NCBI RefSeq assembly: GCF_021155765.1
Contig: NC_060113.1
Span: forward strand, 2,842,501-2,906,500
DNA from: Diprion similis
Taxonomy: Eukaryota; Arthropoda; Insecta; Hymenoptera; Diprionidae
Length of the DNA stretch: 64,000 bases
Direction: 5' to 3'
This document shows, piece by piece, positions 1 to 12,300 of the stretch (position 1 is its first letter; each line of letters begins with the position of its first letter). The position numbers and the translations under genes are program-made. The notes below the pieces were generated by a model that had not been told where the DNA came from, made no database searches, and saw nothing but the letters and a program-made list of their open reading frames with translations.

Positions 1-642
1 CACTCAGCTGATGTCGTGAAAAATACATGGCTGAAGACGCAATTGTTTCGCAATTTCATTGCATCCTTGCAAATATTCACAGAGATTATATTATTAAATC
101 GGACACGTATACCGAAATAATTCGGACTTTTTATACGTGCGCGTTTCACTTAGGTAATGTAATTGCTACGTTTTCGTAATTCGAAAAACGAACAAAGCAG
201 AAAACGAAAAAGTTATGAAAAAAAAAAGAAAACAGAATTTTTTGTCACCACGCAACGAAATACTTAAGACGTCCCGTATCTTATTTTTTATTTTCCTTCC
301 ATTCTTTTTGTTCCGCTCATGTACCTATAACATTACTGCAGTACGTATTAGGTATCACCATAACGACGACGCAACGAAGAAACCAGCTTCGATTTTTCAC
401 CCGCCAACAAACTCGCTGATCGAAGTCTTCCTACGTTTATTATTTTTTTACACAGTTATTGCAAATTAAAGAGCGCTAGTCTTTTACTTGGAAAAACTTT
501 TGATATACGAGGAAAAATTTGAAAACGTAACGTTCTTACATCGATTTCGAAACGACAGGAAAAATGGCTTCCATAAGATGTATCGAACGGTGCAATTTGA
601 TTGTTCATCGTATTTTAGTATCACAGTCTTCAGTAGGGAATG
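1..642. other. AT-rich non-genic flank
   Basis: No coding signal is supported. The short open frames have no recognisable domain, biased codon use or splice context. This stretch lies outside the recognisable left-flank duplication that starts near 643. Confidence 0.6.
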
Positions 643-753
643 GATTATCGCTTTTTATCAGGGGATCGGTGAATGAACATATTACAGGGTGATATTTGAA
701 CGCTAATTTATAAAATATGAAGAAGATCATACGAATCAAATCCCGAAAAAAAA

Positions 754-780
754 GATTATTGATTATTGATTATTGATTAT
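754..780. repeat. GATTATT microsatellite, about 4 copies
   Basis: Four near-perfect head-to-tail copies of the heptamer GATTATT. Confidence 0.85.
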
Positions 781-1772
781 CTGTATCGTTGAAGCTGAAT
801 CAAAATTTTGACTATCGTCGGAAAAACTTGTCGTATGAGTTGTATGTTAGGCATAAAAATCGATTAGACAATGCAATTAACGTGATTCTTGCATGTGAAA
901 AATTTCGTGTTTAATCTTCCAAATCTGAGCTTAGAGAAATATGTTTGTAATAGTAAAAGTCTGAGAGTTTGGTTTTATAATAAAACACGAATACAAAAAT
1001 TGAAAAAAAAAAGACAAATAAATAAATGAATCATAACGATAATAATAACAGTAACAATAATAACGATAAGAGAATCAACAACAAACTAGTAATTCAAACA
1101 AACCAACAAAAACATATAGAACTTTATTTTCACCAATTATTTTTGAATCTTCTGAATATAATCTATGTATACTAATAGAAACTCCAAAAATATAACTCTG
1201 GTATGTACGAAAAAAAAGTAAATTGTGAAAAATTATGAAAATTATATGGACCCTATACATTATACACATATATACATATGAAACGATATATATTCCACGA
1301 ATGTATTTTAGATTTTTTTTCATAGACTAGCAAACGAAACGTGAAAATGAAACAACGACTAGCGGAGTTATAAAACTATTTGAAACGTGCAAAATTTGTC
1401 TCATCTCAAAATTTTGTATCATGATATAATAGCGTGCCGTGTCCGTATTGATAATCGGCGATAACAAGAATCCGTGGAAGGATTCGTATTTCATAAACGT
1501 ATAACACTTACGTAGATGTTATAAATATATTGTATACAGTAGATGATAGAATACGAACGGCTGACGGACCAGGAAACATCATTGGGCGACTTATTTCAAT
1601 ATTGTTGAGATGCGGTGTCTCGTGATTTAAACAAGAAACAATAATGAAATGGAAAATGACCAAACCAATATGAATTACACGCAGTATCCATGAAATTTAT
1701 TTCGAAACCATCTGTCGAATCGGTCGGATTAAAATGATAATAATTTTCATGTAAAACGAAACTAGCGTACAG

Positions 1773-1788
1773 ATATATATATATATAT
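1773..1788. repeat. (AT)8 microsatellite
   Basis: Uninterrupted AT dinucleotide run. Confidence 0.85.
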
Positions 1789-2362
1789 CTCAGATATATT
1801 TTGAAACTATTAGATCATGATATTACATCTCTGTTTGAACATCCATCGTCAAGTTGCGCGGAAAATAATCCCTTTGTGCTGTCCAATTTGAAATTAAATG
1901 TCTCCCATTCTTTTTTGCATTCAATGGATAAAACCCGTTCTGATCGTTTTTGAAAATCACGCGAATCGAGAGAGATCTTATCTGCCTGAGACAAATTTTG
2001 AGACTTGACCTTATAAACTGAGACATGGTTTTAAGGAACCTCGATGAGAGAAAAGTACCAACCGTTTCGTTCCTAATGCGAACTTCGCGTGTCATTTCGC
2101 ATGAAAATGCTGAGTTATGATACGTTCATCATAATTGAATTTACTGACGACGCAAATACGCCGAATACCAAGAAGACAAAGTAATCGATATGGCCTATAT
2201 ATAATCGGCAGGCACAATTCGTACGCAGTAATACCTGTAACGATACTATACGGGTTAATATATTGGAGGAAACGAAACATATAATGCTCGGAGCCTAAGC
2301 GTATGTGTTTCCAGGTTGAGAAATTGAAAATTGTATATAGAATGTATTATAGTACCTAAAAC

Positions 2363-2475
2363 GATGATAATAGTAATATAAATAGTAATAATAATAATAC
2401 TATTCTTCATAGTAATGATAATAAATGATACGAATAATGATAAGAATAATAATCATGAGAATGATAAGAAAAATG
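2363..2475. repeat. AAT/GATAAT-rich low-complexity tract
   Basis: Imperfect trinucleotide and hexanucleotide repeats of A, T and G (AATAAT, GATAAT) just before the satellite array. Confidence 0.7.
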
Positions 2476-2715
2476 TAATGCGTACGCAAGATGTAAGTTA
2501 TCCTTTCTTGAATCACTTAATAAATAATGACAATATATAAAGGTATCGATTCATTGCCTTGATATTCTGGAACCGGAAGACTGTGGGTAAGTATTTGAGG
2601 GAAAGCGTACATCCTTCCTTTTTCAGTGGCGAAAGGTAGATACAAACCAAAAGAAGTATGCACCTTCTTTAAGAAGAAAATGTTCATCGTGTATCCTCAG
2701 GTTGTGAAAGACCAT

Positions 2716-3397
2716 TATTGGACAGAAGACTTTTCGGCCATCGCAAATCCATGGCTAACCCCTTTGCATTTCCGGTGAAAATTTCAACAACTTTGTAATG
2801 TGCTGCTATTATTTCAGTGGGGCACTATACCTACGTAATTTTTCAAAAAAATCGATAAGGCGCAGTCCCGGAACGCTGTGAGCAACAGATCGATGGTTAC
2901 AGCCGAAGAACGGGATACGTATTTTATCAATTTTTTTGCTGCTGTTCTTTACGTCGTAATTTCTCTGCTGTTGCTCCTACGCTCTTTTTCATGTGTTTGT
3001 TGAGTTCCTGTGGGTCGATTTACTCCGGAAAGGGTTGTGGGGATCGATTCCGATGCGAAAAATTTTCGGCTCCGGAAATGAGGAAAAAACGGAGGCTAAC
3101 CCCTTTGGATTTTTGGCCAGAATTTCGACGACTTTGAAAAGTGCTGCAATTAATTCTTTAGAACACTATTCCGACGTAATTTTGCGAGAGAAATCGATTG
3201 ATCGCAGTCCCAATGCGCTGCGAGCAACACCTGTAAAGTTACAGCCAAAAAACTGCAGATTTTCATCGTCATTTCTCTGCTGCTGGTCCTGGGCTATTTT
3301 TCATGTGTTTTCTGAGTTCCTGGGCGTCGAATTAGTCTAAAAAGCGTCATACGGATCGATTCCCAGAAAAAAGATTTTTCGGCCAAAAAAAATCCAA
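2716..3397 (+). repeat. Diverged left-edge satellite monomers
   Basis: Two monomers recognisable by the landmark GGCTAACCCCTTTG at 2753 and 3094 (AGGCTAACCCCTTTGG). The first is 341 bp and heavily diverged; the second is 304 bp and moderately diverged from the core consensus. Satellite-like sequence begins upstream of the first landmark, near 2716. Divergence that rises toward the edge is expected when unequal exchange homogenises the interior of an array. Confidence 0.9.
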
Positions 3398-6300
3398 GGC
3401 TAACCCCTTTGCATTTTTGGCGAAAATTTCGACGACTTTGAAAAGTGCTGCAATTAATTCTTTAGGGTACTATTCCGACGTGATTTTGCAAGAGGAATCG
3501 ATTAATCGCAGTCCCGATACGCTGCGAGCAACACCTGCAAAGTTACAGCCAAAAAACTGCAGATTTTCATCGTCGTTTCTCTGCTGCTGGTCCTGGGCTA
3601 TTTTTCATGTGTTTTCTGAGTTCCTGGGCGTCGAATTAGTCTAAAAAGCGTCATACGGATCGATTCCCAGACAAAAGATTTTTCGGCCAAAAAAAATCCA
3701 AGGCTAACCCCTTTGCATTTTTGGCGAAAATTTCGACGACGTTGAAAGGTGCTGCAATTAATTCTTTGGGGTACTATTCCGACGTGATTTTGCGAGAGGA
3801 ATCGATTAATCGCAGTCCCGATACGCTGCGAGCAACACCTGCAAAGTTACAGCCGAAAAACTGCAGATTTTCATCGTCATTTCTCTGCTGCTGGTCCTAG
3901 GCTATTTTTCATGTGTTTTCTGAGTTCCTGGGCGTCGAATTAGTCTAAAAAGCGTCATACGGATCGATTCCCAGAAAAAAGATTTTTCGGCCAAAAAAAA
4001 TCCAAGGCTAACCCCTTTGCATTTTTGGCGAAAATTTCGACGACTTTGAAAAGTGCTGCAATTAATTCTTTAGGGTACTATTCCGACGTGATTTTGCGAG
4101 AGGAATCGATTAATCGCAGTCCCAATACGCTGCGAGCAACACCTGCAAAGTTACAGCCGAAAAACTGCAGATTTTCATCGTCGTTTCTCTGCTGCTGGTC
4201 CTAGGCTATTTTTCATGTGTTTTCTGAGTTCCTGGGCGTCGAATTAGTCTAAAAAGCGTCATACGGATCGATTCCCAGACGAAAGATTTTTCGGCCACAA
4301 AAAATCCAAGGCTAACCCCTTTGCATTTTTGGCCAAAATTTCGACGACTTTGAAAAGTGCTGCAATTAATTCTTTAGGGTACTATTCCGACGTGATTTTG
4401 CGAGAGGAATCGATTAATCGCAGTCCCAATACGCTGCGAGCAACACCTGCAAAGTTACAGCCAAAAAACTGCAGATTTTCATCGTCATTTCTCTGCTGCT
4501 GGTCCTAGGCTATTTCTCATGTGTTTTTTGAGTTCCTGGGCGTCGAATTAGTCTAAAAAGCGTCATACGGATCGATTCCCAGACAAAAGATTTTTCGGCC
4601 AAAAAAAATCCAAGGCTAACCCCTTTGCATTTTTGGCGAAAATTTCGACGACTTTGAAAAGTGCTGCAATTATTTCTTTGGGGTACTATTCCGACGTGAT
4701 TTTGCGAGAGGAATCGATTAATCGCAGTCCCGATACGCTGCGAGCAACACCTGCAAAGTTACAGCCGAAAAACTGCAGATTTTCATCGTCATTTCTCTGC
4801 TGCTGGTCCTAGGCTATTTTTCATGTGTTTTCTGAGTTCCTGGGCGTCGAATTAGTCTAAAAAGCGTCATACGGATCGATTCCCAGACGAAAGATTTTTC
4901 GGCCAAAAAAAATCCAAGGCTAACCCCTTTGCATTTTTGGCGAAAATTTCGACGACTTTGAAAAGTGCTGCAATTAATTCTTTAGGGTACTATTCCGACG
5001 TGATTTTGCGAGAGGTATCGATTAATCGCAGTCCCGATACGCTGCGAGCAACACCTGCAAAGTTACAGCCGAAAAACTGCAGATTTTCATCGTCATTTCT
5101 CCGCTGCTGGTCCTAGGCTATTTTTCATGTGTTTTCTGAGTTCCTGGGCGTCGAATTAGTCTAAAAAGCGTCATACGGATCGATTCCCAGACGAAAGATT
5201 TTTCGGCCAAAAAAAATCCAAGGTTAACCCCTTTGCATTTTTGGCGAAAATTTCGACGACTTTGAAAAGTGCTGCAATCAATTCTTTAGGGTACTATTCC
5301 GACGTGATTTTGCGAGAGGAATCGATTAATCGCAGTCCCGATACGCTGCGAGCAACACCTGCAAAGTTACAGCCGAAAAACTGCAGATTTTCATCGTCAT
5401 TTCTCTGCTGCTGGTCCTAGGCTATTGTTCATGTGTTTTCTGAGTTCCTGGGCGTCGAATTAGTCTAAAAAGCGTCATACGGATCGATTCCCAGACAAAA
5501 GATTTTTCTGCCAAAAAAAATCCAAGGCTAACCCCTTTGCATTTTTGGCGAAAATTTCGACGACTTTGAAAAGTGCTGCAATCAATTCTTTAGGGTACTA
5601 TTCCGACGTGATTTTGCGAGAGGAATCGATTAATCGCAGTCCCGATACGCTGCGAGCAACACCTGCAAAGTTACAGCCGAAAAACTGCAGATTTTCATCG
5701 TCATTTCTCTGCTGCTGGTCCTAGGCTATTGTTCATGTGTTTTCTGAGTTCCTGGGCGTCGAATTAGTCTAAAAAGCGTCATACGGATCGATTCCCAGAC
5801 AAAAGATTTTTCTGCCAAAAAAAATCCAAGGCTAACCCCTTTGCATTTTTGGCGAAAATTTCGACGACTTTGAAAAGTGCTGCAATCAATTCTTTAGGGT
5901 ACTATTCCGACGTGATTTTGCGAGAGGAATCGATTAATCGCAGTCCCGATACGCTGCGAGCAACACCTGCAAAGTTACAGCCGAAAAACTGCAGATTTTC
6001 ATCGTCGTTTCTCTGCTGCTGGTCCTAGGCTATTTTTCATGTGTTTTCTGAGTTCCTGGGCGTCGAATTAGTCTAAAAAGCGTCATACGGATCGATTCCC
6101 AGACGAAAGATTTTTCGGCCACAAAAAATCCAAGGCTAACCCCTTTGCATTTTTGGCGAAAATTTCGACGACTTTGAAAAGTGCTGCAATTATTTCTTTG
6201 GGGTACTATTCCGACGTGATTTTGCGAGAGGAATCGATTAATCGCAGTCCTGATACGCTGCGAGCAACACCTGCAAAGTTACAGCCGAAAAACTGCAGAT

Positions 6301-9300
6301 TTTCATCGTCATTTCTCTGCTGCTGGTCCTAGGCTATTTTTCATGTGTTTTCTGAGTTCCTGGGCGTCGAATTAGTCTAAAAAGCGTCATACGGATCGAT
6401 TCCCAGACGAAAGATTTTTCGGCCACAAAAAATCCAAGGCTAACCCCTTTGCATTTTTGGCGAAAATTTCGACGACTTTGAAAAGTGCTGCAATTAATTC
6501 TTTAGGGTACTATTCCGACGTGATTTTGCGAGAGGAATCGATTACTCGCAGTCCCGATACGCTGCGAGCAACACCTGCAAAGTTACAGCCAAAAAACTGC
6601 AGATTTTCATCGTCATTTCTCTGCTGCTGGTCCTAGGCTATTTTTCATGTGTTTTCTGAGTTCCTGGGCGTCGAATTAGTCTAAAAAGCGTCATACGGAT
6701 CGATTCCCAGACAAAAGATTTTTCGGCCAAAAAAAATCCAAGGCTAACCCCTTTGCATTTTTGGCGAAAATTTCGACGACGTTGAAAGGTGCTGCAATTA
6801 ATTCTTTGGGGTACTATTCCGACGTGATTTTGCGAGAGGAATCGATTAATCGCAGTCCCGATACGCTGCGAGCAACACCTGCAAAGTTACAGCCGAAAAA
6901 CTGCAGATTTTCATCGTCATTTCTCTGCTGCTGGTCCTAGGCTATTTTTCATGTGTTTTCTGAGTTCCTGGGCGTCGAATTAGTCTAAAAAGCGTCATAC
7001 GGATCGATTCCCAGAAAAAAGATTTTTCGGCCAAAAAAAATCCAAGGCTAACCCCTTTGCATTTTTGGCGAAAATTTCGACGACTTTGAAAAGTGCTGCA
7101 ATTAATTCTTTAGGGTACTATTCCGACGTGATTTTGCAAGAGGAATCGATTAATCGCAGTCCCGATACGCTGCGAGCAACACCTGCAAAGTTACAGCCAA
7201 AAAACTGCAGATTTTCATCGTCGTTTCTCTGCTGCTGGTCCTGGGCTATTTTTCATGTGTTTTCTGAGTTCCTGGGCGTCGAATTAGTCTAAAAAGCGTC
7301 ATACGGATCGATTCCCAGAAAAAAGATTTTTCGGCCAAAAAAAATCCAAGGCTAACCCCTTTGCATTTTTGGCGAAAATTTCGACGACTTTGAAAAGTGC
7401 TGCAATTAATTCTTTAGGGTACTATTCCGACGTGATTTTGCAAGAGGAATCGATTAATCGCAGTCCCGATACGCTGCGAGCAACACCTGCAAAGTTACAG
7501 CCAAAAAACTGCAGATTTTCATCGTCGTTTCTCTGCTGCTGGTCCTGGGCTATTTTTCATGTGTTTTCTGAGTTCCTGGGCGTCGAATTAGTCTAAAAAG
7601 CGTCATACGGATCGATTCCCAGACAAAAGATTTTTCGGCCAAAAAAAATCCAAGGCTAACCCCTTTGCATTTTTGGCGAAAATTTCGACGACGTTGAAAG
7701 GTGCTGCAATTAATTCTTTGGGGTACTATTCCGACGTGATTTTGCGAGAGGAATCGATTAATCGCAGTCCCGATACGCTGCGAGCAACACCTGCAAAGTT
7801 ACAGCCGAAAAACTGCAGATTTTCATCGTCATTTCTCTGCTGCTGGTCCTAGGCTATTTTTCATGTGTTTTCTGAGTTCCTGGGCGTCGAATTAGTCTAA
7901 AAAGCGTCATACGGATCGATTCCCAGAAAAAAGATTTTTCGGCCAAAAAAAATCCAAGGCTAACCCCTTTGCATTTTTGGCGAAAATTTCGACGACTTTG
8001 AAAAGTGCTGCAATTAATTCTTTAGGGTACTATTCCGACGTGATTTTGCGAGAGGAATCGATTATTCGCAGTCCCGATACGCTGCGAGCAACACCTGCAA
8101 AGTTACAGCCGAAAAACTGCAGATTTTCATCGTCATTTCTCTGCTGCTGGTCCTAGGCTATTTTTCATGTGTTTTCTGAGTTCCTGGGCGTCGAATTAGT
8201 CTAAAAAGCGTCATACGGATCGATTCCCAGACAAAAGATTTTTCGGCCAAAAAAAATCCAAGGCTAACCCCTTTGCATTTTTGGCGAAAATTTCGACGAC
8301 TTTGAAAAGTGCTGCAATTAATTTTTTAGGGTACTATTCCGACGTGATTTTGCGAGAGGTATCGATTAATCGCAGTCCCGATACGCTGCGAGCAACACCT
8401 GCAAAGTTACAGCCAAAAAACTGCAGATTTTCATCGTCATTTCTCTGCTGCTGGTCCTAGGCTATTTTTCATGTGTTTTCTGAGTTCCTGGGCGTCGAAT
8501 TAGTCTAAAAAGCGTCATACGGATCGATTCCCAGACGAAAGATTTTTCGGCCACAAAAAATCCAAGGCTAACCCCTTTGCATTTTTGGCGAAAATTTCGA
8601 CGACTTTGAAAAGTGCTGCAATTAATTCTTTAGGGTACTATTCCGACGTGATTTTGCGAGAGGAATCGATTAATCGCAGTCCCGATACGCTGCGAGCAAC
8701 ACCTGCAAAGTTACAGCCGAAAAACTGCAGATTTTCATCGTCATTTCTCCGCTGCTGGTCCTAGGCTATTTTTCATGTGTTTTCTGAGTTCCTGGGCGTC
8801 GAATTAGTCTAAAAAGCGTCATACGGATCGATTCCCAGACGAAAGATTTTTCGGCCAAAAAAAATCCAAGGTTAACCCCTTTGCATTTTTGGCGAAAATT
8901 TCGACGACTTTGAAAAGTGCTGCAATCAATTCTTTAGGGTACTATTCCGACGTGATTTTGCGAGAGGAATCGATTAATCGCAGTCCCGATACGCTGCGAG
9001 CAACACCTGCAAAGTTACAGCCGAAAAACTGCAGATTTTCATCGTCATTTCTCTGCTGCTGGTCCTAGGCTATTTTTCATGTGTTTTCTGAGTTCCTGGG
9101 CGTCGAATTAGTCTAAAAAGCGTCATACGGATCGATTCCTAGACGAAAGATTTTTCGGCCAAAAAAAATCCAAGGCTAACCCCTTTGCATTTTTGGCGAA
9201 AATTTCGACGACTTTGAGAAGTGCTGCAATCAATTCTTTAGGGTACTATTCCGACGTGATTTTGCGAGAGGAATCGATTAATCGCAGTCCCGATACGCTG

Positions 9301-12300
9301 CGAGCAACACCTGCAAAGTTACAGCCGAAAAACTGCAGATTTTCATCGTCATTTCTCTGCTGCTGGTCCTAGGCTATTTTTCATGTGTTTTCTGAGTTCC
9401 TGGGCGTCGAATTAGTCTAAAAAGCGTCATACGGATCGATTCCCAGACGAAAGATTTTTCGGCCACAAAAAATCCAAGGCTAACCCCTTTGCATTTTTGG
9501 CGAAAATTTCGACGACTTTGAAAAGTGCTTCAATTAATTCTTTAGGGTACTATTCCGACGTGATTTTGCGAGTGGAATCGATTAATCGCAGTCCCAATAC
9601 GCTGCGAGCAACACCTGCAAAGTTACAGCCAAAAAACTGCAGATTTTCATCGTCATTTCTCTGCTGCTGGTCCTAGGCTATTTTTCATGTGTTTTCTGAG
9701 TTCCTGGGCGTCGAATTAGTCTAAAAAGCGTCATACGGATCGATTCCCAGACGAAAGATTTTTCGGCCAAAAAAAATCCAAGGCTAACCCCTTTGCATTT
9801 TTGGCGAAAATTTCGACGACTTTGAAAAGTGCTGCAATTAATTCTTTAGGGTACTATTCCGACGTGATTTTGCGAGAGGAATCGATTAATCGCAGTCCCG
9901 ATACGCTGCGAGCAACACCTGCAAAGTTACAGCCGAAAAACTGCAGATTTTCATCGTCATTTCTCTGCTGCTGGTCCTAGGCTATTTTTCATGTGTTTTC
10001 TGAGTTCCTGGGCGTCGAATTAGTCTAAAAAGCGTCATGCGGATCGATTCCCAGACGAAAGATTTTTCGGCCAAAAAAAATCCAAGGCTAACCCCTTTGC
10101 ATTTTTGGCGAAAATTTCGACGACTTTGAAAAGTGCTTCAATTAATTCTTTAGGGTACTATTCCGACGTGATTTTGCGAGAGGAATCGATTAATCGCAGT
10201 CCCGATACGCTGCGAGCAACACCCGCAAAGTTACAGCCAAAAAACTGCAGATTTTCATCGTCATTTCTCTGCTGCTGGTCCTAGGCTATTTTTCATGTGT
10301 TTTCTGAGTTCCTGGGCGTCGAATTAGTCTAAAAAGCGTCATACGGATCGATTCCCAGACAAAAGATTTTTCGGCCAAAAAAAATCCATGACTAACCCCT
10401 TTGCATTTTTGGCGAAAATTTCGACGACTTTGAAAAGTGCTGCAATTAATTCTTTAGGGTACTATTCCGACGTGATTTTGCGAGTGGAATCGATTAATCG
10501 CAGTCCCGATACGCTGCGAGCAACACCTGCAAAGTTACAGCCAAAAAACTGCAGATTTTCATCGTCATTTCTCTGCTGCTGGTCCTAGGCTATTTTTCAT
10601 GTGTTTTCTGAGTTCCTGGGCGTCGAATTAGTCTAAAAAGCGTCATACGGATCGATTCCCAGACGAAAGATTTTTCGGCCAAAAAAAATCCAAGGCTAAC
10701 CCCTTTGCATTTTTGGCGAAAATTTCGACGACTTTGAAAAGTGCTGCAATTAATTCTTTAGGGTACTATTCCGACGTGATTTTGCGAGAGGAATCGATTA
10801 ATCGCAGTCCCGATACGCTGCGAGCAACACCTGCAAAGTTACAGCCGAAAAACTGCAGATTTTCATCGTCATTTCTCTGCTGCTGGTCCTAGGCTATTTT
10901 TCATGTGTTTTCTGAGTTCCTGGGCGTCGAATTAGTCTAAAAAGCGTCATACGGATCGATTCCCAGACGAAAGATTTTTCGGCCAAAAAAAATCCAAGGC
11001 TAACCCCTTTGCATTTTTGGCGAAAATTTCGACGACTTTGAAAAGTGCTTCAATTAATTCTTTAGGGTACTATTCCGACGTGATTTTGCGAGAGGAATCG
11101 ATTAATCGCAGTCCCGATACGCTGCGAGCAACACCCGCAAAGTTACAGCCAAAAAACTGCAGATTTTCATCGTCATTTCTCTGCTGCTGGTCCTAGGCTA
11201 TTTTTCATGTGTTTTCTGAGTTCCTGGGCGTCGAATTAGTCTAAAAAGCGTCATACGGATCGATTCCCAGACAAAAGATTTTTCGGCCAAAAAAAATCCA
11301 TGACTAACCCCTTTGCATTTTTGGCGAAAATTTCGACGACTTTGAAAAGTGCTGCAATTAATTCTTTAGGGTACTATTCCGACGTGATTTTGCGAGTGGA
11401 ATCGATTAATCGCAGTCCCGATACGCTGCGAGCAACACCTGCAAAGTTACAGCCAAAAAACTGCAGATTTTCATCGTCATTTCTCTGCTGCTGGTCCTAG
11501 GCTATTTTTCATGTGTTTTCTGAGTTCCTGGGCGTCGAATTAGTCTAGAAAGCGTCATACGGATCGATTCCCAGACGAAAGATTTTTCGGCCAAAAAAAA
11601 TCCAAGGTTAACCCCTTTGCATTTTTGGCGAAAATTTCGACGACTTTGAAAAGTGCTGCAATCAATTCTTTAGGGTACTATTCCGACGTGATTTTGCGAG
11701 AGGAATCGATTAATCGCAGTCCCGATACGCTGCGAGCAACACCTGCAAAGTTACAGCCGAAAAACTGCAGATTTTCATCGTCATTTCTCTGCTGCTGGTC
11801 CTAGGCTATTTTTCATGTGTTTTCTGAGTTCCTGGGCGTCAAATTAGTCTAAAAAGCGTCATACGGATCGATTCCCAGACGAAAGATTTTTCGGCCAAAA
11901 AAAATCCAAGGCTAACCCCTTTGCATTTTTGGCGAAAATTTCGACGACTTTGAAAAGTGCTGCAATCAATTCTTTAGGGTACTATTCCGACGTGATTTTG
12001 CGAGAGGAATCGATTAATCGCAGTCCCGATACGCTGCGAGCAACACCTGCAAAGTTACAGCCGAAAAACTGCAGATTTTCATCGTCATTTCTCTGCTGCT
12101 GGTCCTAGGCTATTTTTCATGTGTTTTCTGAGTTCCTGGGCGTCGAATCAGTCTCAAAAGCGTCATACGGATCGATTCCCAGACGAAAGATTTTTCGGCC
12201 ACAAAAAATCCAAGGCTAACCCCTTTGCATTTTTGGCGAAAATTTCGACGACTTTGAAAAGTGCTGCAATTAATTCTTTAGGGTACTATTCCGACGTGAT

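Larger units (their letters stand above)
723..2033. other. Sequence present only in the left flank copy
   Basis: AT-rich, no gene seen. It splits the left flank copy and may be an inserted element, but I could not define terminal inverted repeats or a target-site duplication. It holds a GATTATT heptamer run at 754-780, AAT/ATA-rich simple sequence around 1014-1070 and an (AT)8 run at 1773-1788. Confidence 0.5.
643..2280 (+). repeat. Left copy of satellite-flanking direct repeat, interrupted
   Basis: Two blocks, 643-722 and 2034-2280, match in the same order and orientation the sequence on the far side of the satellite (22432-22512 and 22527-22790). The second block shares long words such as GCCGAATACCAAGAAGAC and AATACCTGTAACGATACT with the right copy, at roughly 80 percent identity by eye. 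About 1.3 kb (723-2033) separates the two blocks here but is absent from the right copy, so it is an insertion on the left or a deletion on the right. No protein is encoded. The family identity is unknown; it could be the end of a transposable element or a segmental duplication. Confidence 0.75.
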
